Assembly (NCBI GenBank): GCA_963754645.1
Contig: CAVWGP010000001.1
Coordinates: 248,001-312,000, forward strand
Length of the DNA: 64,000 nucleotides
Source: CAVWGP01 sp963754645
GTDB lineage: Bacteria; Pseudomonadota; Alphaproteobacteria; Bin65
Direction of reading: 5' to 3'
The notes below the pieces were generated by a model. It saw only the letters and a list, made by a program, of their open reading frames with translations. It ran no database searches and was not told where the DNA came from. Shown here piece by piece: positions 9,284 to 16,721 of the stretch. The translations under genes and the position numbers were made by a program. How positions within the stretch are numbered: position 1 is the first letter of the stretch; each line of letters begins with the position of its first letter.

Positions 9284-10566
9284 GCTTGCGCGAACTCGAG
9301 ACGGCCACGATCGACGGACGGCAGAAAGGCATTCCCGGCCACGTCGCGCCGATCGCGCTGGACGGCATCGCGGCGAAGGGCTGGAACGTGCTGGCCGAGG
9401 ATTTCACCTTGCCGCTGGCCGTGCTGCACGAGACCGCGCTCAAGCACAATGCCGCGTGGATGCGCGCCTTCCTCGCCAAGACCGGCGCGATCGTCGCCCC
9501 CCACGGCAAGACGACGATGAGCCCGCAACTGTTCCGCCGCCAGATCGACGACGGCGCCTGGGCCATGACGGTCGGCACGATCCAGCAATTGCAGGTCGCG
9601 CGCCACTACGGATTCGGCCGCATCGTGCTGGCCAACCAGCTCATCGGCAAACAGGCGATCGCCTATGCGCTCGGCGAGCTGGCGCGCGATCCGAAATTCG
9701 AATTTTTCAGCTTGGTCGATTCGGTCGCGCATGTCGAAATGCTTGCCGCCGCCGCCAAGGCGCGCAAGATCGGCCGGCCGCTCACTGTGTTGCTCGAAGG
9801 CGGTTTCGCCGGCGGCCGCACCGGCGTGCGCGATATCGCGACCGCGCTCGCCGTCGCCCGCGCGGTCAAGGCGGCGCCGGAGCTGGCGCTCGCCGGCGTC
9901 GAGGGCTTCGAGGGCTTGATGTCCGGCCCCGAAGGCGGCGCCGAGGCGGCGCGCTTCCTCGATTTCCTGGTCGAGATCGCGCGCGCGCTCGAGCGCGAAA
10001 ACCTGTTCGCGCCGGGCCGCGTGCTGCTGTCGGCCGGCGGCTCGGCGTTCTACGATCTGGTGACGGCGAAATTCGGCGCCGCCGGCCTCAAGCGCGAAAC
10101 GCAGATCCTGACCCGCAGCGGCTGCTACCTGACGCACGACTCGGGCATGTATGTCGAGCATTTCGACCGCATCCTCGAACGCGCGCCGGAACTGCGCGCG
10201 CTCGGCGCGGGACCGATGGCGGCGATCGAGGTTTGGGCCTATGTGCAATCGCGCCCCGAGCCCGGCCGCGCGCTGGTCACCATGGGCAAGCGCGACGTGT
10301 CCTACGATCCGCATCTGCCGTTTCCGCAACGCTGGTACCGCCCCGGCACCGCGCCGCGCAAGCCGCAGCCGCTGGCCGGGCACACATGCGTCGGCCTCAA
10401 CGACCAGCACGGCTATCTGGCGCTGCCGCCCGACTCGCCGCTGCAAGTCGGCGACCTTGTCGGCTTCGGCATCTCGCATCCCTGCCTGACCTTCGACAAA
10501 TGGCCGGTGATGATGCTGGTGGATGACGAATACGATGCGGTGGGCGCGATCCGGACGTTTTTTTAG
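9280..10566 (+). CDS. PLP-dependent D-serine dehydratase / D-threonine-aldolase-like enzyme
   Basis: A 428-residue fold-type III PLP enzyme (alanine racemase N-terminal fold). The PLP Lys lies in IVAPHGKTTMSPQLF near residue 76. The C-terminal domain carries the HPC zinc-site motif in GISHPCLTFDKWP and a paired His in GHTCVGLNDQHGYL, as in D-serine dehydratase and D-threonine aldolase relatives. It would act on a D-beta-hydroxy amino acid or as an amino acid deaminase, fitting its position after the D-carbamoylase and amidohydrolase. The start overlaps the previous stop by four bases. The last codons (AIRTFF, then TAG) are part of a 24-bp sequence that reappears at 13859. Confidence 0.88.
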   Translation: MSLRELETATIDGRQKGIPGHVAPIALDGIAAKGWNVLAEDFTLPLAVLHETALKHNAAWMRAFLAKTGAIVAPHGKTTMSPQLFRRQIDDGAWAMTVGTIQQLQVARHYGFGRIVLANQLIGKQAIAYALGELARDPKFEFFSLVDSVAHVEMLAAAAKARKIGRPLTVLLEGGFAGGRTGVRDIATALAVARAVKAAPELALAGVEGFEGLMSGPEGGAEAARFLDFLVEIARALERENLFAPGRVLLSAGGSAFYDLVTAKFGAAGLKRETQILTRSGCYLTHDSGMYVEHFDRILERAPELRALGAGPMAAIEVWAYVQSRPEPGRALVTMGKRDVSYDPHLPFPQRWYRPGTAPRKPQPLAGHTCVGLNDQHGYLALPPDSPLQVGDLVGFGISHPCLTFDKWPVMMLVDDEYDAVGAIRTFF

Positions 10567-10568
10567 GA
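10545..10568 (+). repeat. Direct repeat copy 1 (24 bp) at the left edge of the accessory island
   Basis: The last codons and stop of the D-serine-dehydratase-like gene, from CGCGATCCGG through the seven-T run to AGGA, recur exactly at 13859-13882. Looser similarity continues downstream of both copies (AATGATT...CGAAG...GATGATC, then GGTTGTT and CGGCGCG), about 100 bp in total. Two copies flanking a 3.3-kb block suggest integration at the 3' end of this gene or an old duplication. Confidence 0.85.
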
Positions 10569-10572
10569 TTCC

Positions 10573-10809
10573 GGGCGCGGAAAAACCCAATGATTTGCGA
10601 AGATGATCATTTTTGGTTGTTGGGGAAAACGGCGCGGATGATCAACTTCGAGAATTTCGCAAGCCATTGCGGAAACGCCGCGCCGGCCCGCTAGGTTTGG
10701 TGAAGGCGCCCGCGAAAAAAATCCAATGATTCCCGAAGATGATCATTTTGCCCGATGATCACCTTCGGCGCGGGATGATCACCTTCGGACGCGATGATCA
10801 TCTTCGGCC
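10573..10809. repeat. Intergenic palindromic repeat cluster (AACCCAATGATT / GATGATCA-TTCGG type)
   Basis: This stretch between genes has no ORF of its own. It holds two copies of GGAAAAA(C/T)CCAATGATT followed by CGAAGATGATCATTTT (10579-10612 and 10714-10749). Then comes a run of GATGATCACCTTCGG, the same again, and GATGATCATCTTCGG (10754-10807). CCGAAGATGATCA can pair with the following TGATCACCTTCGG to form stem-loops. The same core recurs at 13895, 14417 (inverted) and 54823. Confidence 0.75.
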
Positions 10810-10913
10810 AGAAAGATGCACCGATCGAACGCCCACATTGCCCTTGGGGTTCGATGCAGCTTGTCTTTGCGCAGTTCAGCGGCCAAATTGCATCTGACAG
10901 TTAGGAGGCATTC

Positions 10914-11096
10914 ATGGCCAAAGCCAACGCGATTTTGCAACCCTCAACCAAGCGAGCGGCGCAAAAATTCAACGACGATGCCGCGCGTTACGAAAAATCC
11001 GTCAACGTCTCGGCGAAGAGCGCTCGCGCCGCCTTGGTCAAGTTGGGTATCCATACCAAGGGCGGGCGGCTCACCGCGCGATACAAATCGAAATAG
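10914..11096 (+). CDS. Small basic protein, putative antitoxin partner of the following gene
   Basis: A 60-residue, Lys/Arg/Ala-rich protein starting MAKANAILQPSTKRAAQKF and ending RLTARYKSK. A strong ribosome site (AGGAGG, five bases before the ATG) supports translation. No domain is recognised; the middle (SVNVSAKSARAALVKLGIHT) looks helical. It ends five bases before the GTG of the next gene, so the two form a bicistron. Small gene first, larger ADP-ribosyltransferase-like gene second, inside an island, is the layout of type II toxin-antitoxin pairs. The antitoxin role is inference from context. Confidence 0.65.
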   Translation: MAKANAILQPSTKRAAQKFNDDAARYEKSVNVSAKSARAALVKLGIHTKGGRLTARYKSK

Positions 11097-11101
11097 ATTA
11101 A

Positions 11102-11683
11102 GTGCACACGCTCAATTCGTCCTTCGTCCTTGCCTATCATGGGTGCGACGGCGCCGTTGCAGACCGGTTGATCGCCGGAGCCGATTTTCGGCTAAGCCGG
11201 AACGATTATGACTGGCTCGGTCATGGAATTTATTTTTGGGAAACCAATCCGCGCCGGGGCTTGGAGTACGCGCGCGAGTTGGCGCTATCGAAGCGCGGAT
11301 CGCATATCAAGGCCCCGGCTGTTGTGGGTGCCGTGGTCGAGCTCGGCCTTTGCCTCGATCTCACGACGTCCGCGGGCCTCGAACAAGTCAAGCGGGCACA
11401 CGAAGCACTTGCGCGGTCGGTCGCCAAAGCCGGCCTGCCACTTCCATCCAACAGCAAGGATTTCTTGCGACGGAATCTCGACTGCGCGGTGATCGAACAA
11501 CTCCATGCCATTCGCGCGCGAGCCGGCGACCCTCCGATCGACTCGGTCAAGGGCGCCTTTATCGAAGGCAAGCCGATCTACGAAGGCGCCGGATTCTTCG
11601 ACCGAACTCACATTCAAATTTGCATTCGCAACCCGGATCGCATCAAGGGCGTTTTCCGCGTCTTGCCGCGATTTCTCGTTTAA
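11102..11683 (+). CDS. Putative ADP-ribosyltransferase-like (PARP-fold) protein, possible toxin
   Basis: A 193-residue protein with GTG start. The N-terminus has AYHGCDGAVADRLIAG, then SRNDYDWLGHGIYFWETN. The pair YHG plus GxGIYF with about 35 residues between resembles the His and Tyr motifs of the PARP/diphtheria-toxin clade of ADP-ribosyltransferases. An acidic segment, AFIEGKPIYEGAGFFDRTH, near residue 160 could supply the catalytic Glu. The family call is from motif reading only. It follows the small basic gene by five bases and sits beside a restriction-like gene between repeats, consistent with a defence or toxin-antitoxin role. The other possibility is a conserved hypothetical with another activity on the same fold. 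Confidence 0.6.
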   Translation: MHTLNSSFVLAYHGCDGAVADRLIAGADFRLSRNDYDWLGHGIYFWETNPRRGLEYARELALSKRGSHIKAPAVVGAVVELGLCLDLTTSAGLEQVKRAHEALARSVAKAGLPLPSNSKDFLRRNLDCAVIEQLHAIRARAGDPPIDSVKGAFIEGKPIYEGAGFFDRTHIQICIRNPDRIKGVFRVLPRFLV

Positions 11684-11756
11684 GCCGGATATTCTCGGTC
11701 AAATCGCGCCGAATGTTCTTCGGCCACGGTCGCTCCGGCCATGACCCAAATCCTGA

Positions 11757-11860
11757 CCCGACGTGTTCGACTACATCGAGCGCTGCTACAACACCAAATG
11801 AAGGCACTCGACGATCGGCTATATGAGCCCTATGGAGTTCGAGAGGCAGGCTAGATTAGC
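11757..11860 (+). pseudogene. IS3-family transposase, C-terminal remnant
   Basis: About 34 codons survive: VFDYIERCYNTK, an in-frame TGA, then RHSTIGYMSPMEFERQARLA and TAA. This is the C-terminal end of IS3-family OrfB transposases, where the usual text is YNxxRRHSxxGYxSPxxFE. The stop replaces one Arg of the RRH motif. Everything upstream of the fragment is gone. An IS end follows immediately. Confidence 0.8.
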
Positions 11861-11861
11861 T

Positions 11862-11896
11862 TAACCGCGTGTCCTCCAAACTGCGGGCAGGCCAGG
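11862..11896 (+). mobile_element. IS3-type right inverted-repeat end (remnant)
   Basis: Directly after the transposase stop come CCGCGTGTCCTCCAAAC and CGGGCAGGCCAG, the kind of terminal sequence found at IS3-group right ends. The 13-mer GTGTCCTCCAAAC (11869-11881) recurs in inverted orientation at 13846-13858, on the far side of the DUF262 gene. Confidence 0.7.
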
Positions 11897-11908
11897 GAGG
11901 CGAGTTCG

Positions 11909-13803
11909 ATGAAGTCAGAAACGATTGCTGTTCAGCAAGTATTTCAAGATCGGCGCCAGTACCGCGTTCCATTTTACCAGCGAGCTTATGTCTGGAACAA
12001 AGAAGAGCAATGGGAGCCGCTTTGGAACGACATTGCCGAGAAGGCCGAGACGCGGGCAACCGGCGAACTCCTACCCCGCATTTTCTCGGCGCAATCGTGC
12101 TGGAGCCGCAGCCAAGGCGCGGCCTTCGAGGAGTAGAGACCTACCATATCATTGACGGCCAACAGCGCCTTACAACGTTGCAATACTTTCTCGTTGCGCT
12201 GGCCATTGCAATTCGGGAGGCAGATCAGTCGGTCCTTGCACCGCTCATTGAAGGGTGCGTCTGGAACCCGAATCCCGAGACAATGGAAAACCCTGACATC
12301 GAACGCTTCAAGGTGTGGCCGACATTTCGAGACCGCGACCCATATAGAGCCGCCATGGAGCGCGCGCCGGGACGAACTGCGCGCGCGGTTTCCGGCAAAT
12401 TTCACGCTCACTGGTTCATTGAAAAAAATTGGAATCGATCATCCTCCGGCTTTGGAATCGATTTGGTTCTTTCGCGAAAAAATTCGCGAATGGACTGCTG
12501 GTGAAGATTCCCAAGAACCGCGCAGCATAGAGCAACTGGCAGAGGCGGCACTGAGGGATTTGAGACTAGTATCCATCTCCTTGGATGAGAACGACGACGC
12601 ACAAGTTATCTTTGAAACATTGAACGGAAGAGGCGCAGAACTTCACGCGACTGATCTAATCCGGAATTTTATTTTCATGCGCGCAGACCGAGAAGGCGCA
12701 GAGGGGGCGAACCTCTACAAATCTCTCTGGGCGCCATTCGAGACTAGCTTCTGGTCGGAAGAGCAGCGGCGGGGGCGGTTGCGCAAGCCGCGGCTCGAAT
12801 GGTTCGTGCAAAGTGCTTTGCAGGCAGAGACCGCTGAAAATGTTGATGTAGGGAAACTTTATACCGACTACCGAAAATTCGCCCTTGGCAAAAAGATACC
12901 AGTTACGGCGGAGGTCCAACTACGCACGCTGACGAAGCACGCCGATCAGTACCGTCAATTCACTTCGGGCGCTGGGCAAGACGCGATCGCGCGCTTTGGC
13001 AAGCCGATGTCCGGCTGGGCGCTGCTCCGACCCACGGCCGCGCGCTGCGCGTAGCTACAATCGGGATGCCTCAAGAAGAGCAAGCACAGATTTTCGACAG
13101 CATTCTTTCGTATCTAGTCCGTAGGGCAGTGTGTGGATTAACGCCAAAGAACTATAACAACGTGTTCTTGCAACTACTCAAGGGGTTTACAAGCGAGAAC
13201 AAGAGCGCCCAAGCATTCCGGAGAGCTTTGTCAAAACTCGACGGCGCCGCTTCGCGGTGGCCGCGTGATGATGAGTTTCTACGAGCCTGGCTTACGGAAC
13301 CGGCGCACAGGAGGCTCGGCGATGTCGGACGCGTGCGGCTTGTTCTTGCCGAATTGGAGAACGGGCTCCGCACCCCACGATCCGAAGAGCTATTCGCACT
13401 CACGCCCGGAATGCTTGACGTAGATCATATCTTGCCCGACAGATGGTACGAGCATTGGCCGCTTTCTGATGGTGCCGTGGTAACCCCATCTGAAGCGTCA
13501 GCTGCGTATTTGCAGTCGCTCGGTAACGCCTCGCCGCCCCCCCGTGCCGCGGCCATTATGAAGCGGGAGCAGATCAAACAAACGCTCGGCAATTTGACTT
13601 TAGTGCATTATGGCGTGAACCGATCGCTGCAGCACCGCCCTCTCGCCGCGAAGCGAGAAAAGTTTTTCGCGGAATCAAATCTGCATCTGAATCGGACTTT
13701 GATGCGTGCTGAGGTATGGAATGACGAATCAATCGAAGCCCGCGGACGGCAGCTCTTCGAGGTTGCGCGTCAAATCTGGCGGGGACCAGAGCCGAATGTA
13801 TAA
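11909..13803 (+). pseudogene. GmrSD-like DUF262 / DUF1524 (HNH) protein, frameshifted
   Basis: Corrected for three frame changes (about 12080, 12362 and 13035), this gives a protein of about 630 residues. The N-terminus has FYQRAYVWNKEEQW and the DUF262 hallmark IIDGQQRLTTLQYF, a DGQQR nucleotidase-like site. The middle carries VIFETLNGRGAELHATDLIRN, and the C-terminus LDVDHILPDRW plus LGNLTLVHYGVNRSL, the DUF1524 HNH nuclease region. GmrSD proteins are type IV restriction enzymes that cut modified phage DNA. The ATG at 11909 has GGGAGG nine bases upstream. It is less GC-rich than its neighbours and sits between two IS ends, so it is likely acquired. Whether it is truly broken depends on sequence accuracy. 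Confidence 0.85.
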
Positions 13804-13833
13804 TTGAAGAATGTCAGTAACTTTCGCTCATTT

Positions 13834-13858
13834 GGCCCGCCTCTGGTTTGGAGGACAC
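13834..13858 (-). mobile_element. Second IS3-type end (inverted relative to 11862-11896)
   Basis: TGGCCCGCCTCTGG followed by TTTGGAGGACAC is the reverse complement of the IS end at 11862-11896 with few differences; the 13-mer GTTTGGAGGACAC is exact. Only the tip of the element is left, and the 24-bp direct repeat begins at the next base. Confidence 0.65.
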
Positions 13859-13882
13859 CGCGATCCGGACGTTTTTTTAGGA
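13859..13882 (+). repeat. Direct repeat copy 2 (24 bp) at the right edge of the accessory island
   Basis: An exact copy of 10545-10568, the 3' end of the D-serine-dehydratase-like gene. It is not part of any gene here. It is followed by a diverged copy of the downstream repeat region (AATGATTCCGAAGGATGATC at 13906-13925). Confidence 0.85.
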
Positions 13883-13894
13883 CGCACGGGATCA

Positions 13895-13950
13895 GCCCAA
13901 AATTCGAATGATTCCGAAGGATGATCGATTTCCCCGACGATCATCTTCGG
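13895..13950. repeat. Intergenic palindromic repeat, GATGATC/TTCGG type
   Basis: AATGATTCCGAAGGATGATC, then CGACGATCATCTTCGG. This is a diverged member of the family at 10573-10809, with arms able to pair (CCGAAGGATGATCG with CGATCATCTTCGG). Confidence 0.65.
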
Positions 13951-14114
13951 TTGTTACGAGGGTTATAGCGGCGCGAAGATCCCGCTAATACGGATTTCGG
14001 AAGATCATCACCTTGCGCGCTGGCGCGAGACCTCGACGCACAAGGGTTGGTCCCGCTCGATGGCCGCGGTGAGAATTTTATTTGCTCGGCAGATCAAGCA
14101 CGCATTGCGCTGTC

Positions 14115-14134
14115 ACCCCGGCGAAGGCCGGGGT
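14115..14134. repeat. ACCCCGGC-GAAG-GCCGGGGT hairpin
   Basis: A perfect 8-bp inverted repeat with a GAAG loop, in the context GTCACCCCGGCGAAGGCCGG. This palindrome is a common intergenic element in alphaproteobacterial genomes. No gene lies between 13804 and 14451, so this region holds only repeats. Confidence 0.7.
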
Positions 14135-14283
14135 CCATATGTATGCGAGGTGCTTGCGGCGCGCTCGAAACAGCAGCAGTCAGCCAAAAGCCGCATAATA
14201 CCAATGCTCGGTGTTCGTAATCGATTTTGGGTTGGAAGCGCGTTGCGCGTCGCTACGCCCGGCGGCGGCTATGGTTGCTCGAT

Positions 14284-14326
14284 GCCAAGATGCTCAAGAT
14301 GCTCATGCTGATTTGAGCATCTTGGC
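14284..14326. repeat. GCCAAGATGCTCAA inverted repeat
   Basis: Perfect 14-bp arms (14284-14297 and 14313-14326) around a 15-base spacer that repeats GATGCTCATG. It belongs to the AAGATGCTC sub-type seen again at 14417-14452 and 54850-54892. Confidence 0.7.
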
Positions 14327-14416
14327 AAGACTTGCTCGCTAGACCCACTGCATATTGAGGGCATTTCGGATATTGCAGCAACGCTTTGTGTTTACCGCCG
14401 ATGCAAATGCACAAAC

Positions 14417-14470
14417 TTGAGCACCTTGAGCATCTTGAGCATCTTCGGGAATCATTGGGTTTTTTCCCGC
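14417..14470 (-). repeat. Intergenic repeat overlapping the amidase 3' end
   Basis: Read on the minus strand: GGGAAAAAACCCAATGATTC, CCGAAGATGCTC, AAGATGCTC, AAGGTGCTCAAG. The first part encodes the last codons and the TGA stop of the amidase (EKTQ, stop). It is the same core as 10579, 10714 and 54828. Confidence 0.75.
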
Positions 14471-15735
14471 GCCAAGGCGCCGAACGCAGCCGCCACCCAC
14501 TCCACCAGCGCCAGCAATTCTTCGTCGAAATTCATCCGGCCGACGAGCTGGAGGCCGAGCGGCAGGCCGGCGGGGCCGCAGGCAAATGGCATTGTCGCGC
14601 AGGGCACTTGCAGCAGCGACCAGAACAGGCTGAAGACGGCATCGCCCGTGCTTGCCAGGCCAAGCGGCGCTTCGCCGGGCGCGGCCGGCGCCAGCAAGGC
14701 GTCGAAATCGCGCATGAAATCGGCCAGCGTCGCGCGCTGCGCCCGGGCTTCGGCGGCGAAGTCGGCATAGCCTGATCGGTTGGCGCGGCCTTCGGCGATG
14801 AACGCGGTCAAGGGCGCGCTGAGCTTTTCGGGCGCGCGCCGCGCGTAGTCCGAAAAAGCGATGGCGGCTTCGACCGATGTCAGGCGCCGGTGCAAGGCGT
14901 TGAGATCGCGGAACGAGCCCGGCAGGGAAACGTCGACGATGTCGGCATGGGCGGCTATTCGTTTGGCGGCATCGTCGAGCGCCGCATGGGTCGCGGTATC
15001 GGCAAGCTGATCGTAGGGCGTGCGCAAGCGCGCGATGCGCGGGCGCGCCAGCAAGGGCATGGCGGAGCGCGGCGGCTGCAGCAGCACATTGCCGATCAGC
15101 GCGAGATCGCCGGCGCCGCGCGCCATCCAGCCCACGGTGTCGAGCGATCCGGCAAGTTCCTGGACGCCGCCAAGTTCCGTGCGGCCGCAACTCGATTTGA
15201 AGCCGTAGAGACCGCAAAAGGCGGCCGGGCGGATCACCGAGCCGCCGGTTTGCGTGCCGAGCGCCGCCGGCGCCATGCAATCCGCCACCGCCGCCGCCGA
15301 ACCGCTCGACGAGCCGCCCGGCGTGCGCGCCGCATCGAGCGGATTGCGCGTCGCCGCCGGATGCGCATGCGCGAGTTCCGTCGTCGCGGTTTTGCCGAGC
15401 ACGATGGCGCCCGCCGCCTTGAGGCGCGCGACGCAGGCCGCGTCGCGCGGCGGCACGCGCCCGGCCAGGATGGGCGTGCCGCATTCGGTGCCGAGCCCGG
15501 CCGTGTCGATCAGATCCTTGATCGCGATGGGCACGCCGTGCAGCGGGCCGCGCGGCGCTTCGCGGTCGGCGCGATCCGCCATGTCCAGCGCGTCCGGCGC
15601 CAGGCGGACAAAAGCCCCGATCACGCCGTCGCGCGCCGCGATGCGCGCGAGGCACGCCTCCGTCAACCGGCGCGCGGTCAAGCGCCCACCGCGGATCGCG
15701 GCGGCCGCGGCCCCGAGCGTGAGATTGTTGGGCAT
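14452..15735 (-). CDS. Amidase (amidase signature family)
   Basis: A 427-residue amidase-signature enzyme. The Ser-cisSer-Lys triad is visible: Lys in VPIAIKDLIDTAG, cis-Ser in RTPGGSSSGSAAAVAD and the nucleophile Ser in GTQTGGSVIRPAAFCG. C-terminal PFACGPAGLPLGLQLVG is typical of the family. It hydrolyses amide bonds of small substrates in the cytoplasm; the substrate is unknown. The start MPNNLTLGAAAAAIRGG is chosen from family alignment; a longer in-frame version exists but would overlap the divergent transporter gene. The C-terminal AREKTQ and stop come from an intergenic repeat that has merged with the gene end. Confidence 0.9.
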   Translation of the reverse strand: MPNNLTLGAAAAAIRGGRLTARRLTEACLARIAARDGVIGAFVRLAPDALDMADRADREAPRGPLHGVPIAIKDLIDTAGLGTECGTPILAGRVPPRDAACVARLKAAGAIVLGKTATTELAHAHPAATRNPLDAARTPGGSSSGSAAAVADCMAPAALGTQTGGSVIRPAAFCGLYGFKSSCGRTELGGVQELAGSLDTVGWMARGAGDLALIGNVLLQPPRSAMPLLARPRIARLRTPYDQLADTATHAALDDAAKRIAAHADIVDVSLPGSFRDLNALHRRLTSVEAAIAFSDYARRAPEKLSAPLTAFIAEGRANRSGYADFAAEARAQRATLADFMRDFDALLAPAAPGEAPLGLASTGDAVFSLFWSLLQVPCATMPFACGPAGLPLGLQLVGRMNFDEELLALVEWVAAAFGALAREKTQ

Positions 15736-15796
15736 CGGTTCCCCCGATCGCGCGATTTCGCTATCATCGGGCGTAGGACGGGGATCCCACAAGCCC

Positions 15797-16693
15797 ATGA
15801 GTTCGGAACAATCCGGCGAGCGGCACGGCGACGATCCGCTGCGCGCCATCGCCTTGATGATCGCCGCCGGCGTGATTTTTGCGCTCACTGACGCGATCGT
15901 AAAGCTGCTCACCGACGAACTGCCACCGGCGCAGATCGTGTGGAGCCGATACGTTTTCTATCTGCCGGTGCTGATTCCCTGGGCCCTGCTGCGCCGCCGC
16001 GACTTGGTTGTCGCGTCGCCCTGGCCGCAAATGGCGCGCGGAACTTTGCTGTTCGTTTCGACGGTGCTGGCAACATTCGCCATTGCCGATCTGCCCTTGG
16101 CGGAGATGACGACGATCGGCTTCACCGGCCCGCTGATGACGACGGCGCTCTCGGTCTTCATGCTGTCGGAAAAGGTCGGCATACGGCGCTGGTGCGCGGT
16201 CGTCGTCGGCTTCATCGGCGTGATGATCGTGATGCGGCCCGGCGGCGCCGCCTTCGGTTTGCCGGCGCTGCTGACCTTGAGCGGCACGCTCGCCTGGTCT
16301 TTCGGCTTTGTGCTGACGCGCCGCCTCGGAGCCCGCGACTCGGCGCTCGCGACTTTGTGCTGGACGACCGCGATCGGCATCGCCGGCGGCAGCGTCTTGG
16401 TCCTGTTCTATTGGGTGCCGCCGAGCGCCACGGCGTGGGGGCTGATGGCGGTCAACGGCATCGGCAATCTCTTTGCCCAATGGCTGGTGATCCGCTCGCT
16501 CGAGCGCGCCGCCGCCTCGATCGTCGTGCCGCTGATCTATGTCCAGCTCGCCTGGGCGACGATCCTCGGCTGGCTCGTGTTCGGCCAGACGCCGGACGGC
16601 GGAACCTGGCTCGGCGCCGCGATCGTCATCGCCAGCGGCATCTATGTTTGGCACCGCGAACGGGTGCGGGCTTCCCAGCGCCGATCCGCCTGA
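15797..16693 (+). CDS. EamA/DMT-family transporter
   Basis: A 298-residue membrane protein with about ten hydrophobic helices and the two-fold EamA pattern: IFALTDAIVKLLTDELPPAQ in the first repeat, TLAWSFGFVLTRRLG in the second, and SIVVPLIYVQLAWATILGWL near the end. Drug/metabolite transporters of this kind usually export amino acids or metabolites. Divergent from the amidase with 61 bases between them, so the promoters are probably shared. The start MSSEQSGERHGDDPLRAIAL leaves a short cytoplasmic N-terminus before helix 1. Confidence 0.9.
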   Translation: MSSEQSGERHGDDPLRAIALMIAAGVIFALTDAIVKLLTDELPPAQIVWSRYVFYLPVLIPWALLRRRDLVVASPWPQMARGTLLFVSTVLATFAIADLPLAEMTTIGFTGPLMTTALSVFMLSEKVGIRRWCAVVVGFIGVMIVMRPGGAAFGLPALLTLSGTLAWSFGFVLTRRLGARDSALATLCWTTAIGIAGGSVLVLFYWVPPSATAWGLMAVNGIGNLFAQWLVIRSLERAAASIVVPLIYVQLAWATILGWLVFGQTPDGGTWLGAAIVIASGIYVWHRERVRASQRRSA

Positions 16694-16721
16694 TAGACTG
16701 ACCGGACCGGGAGGACATTTC

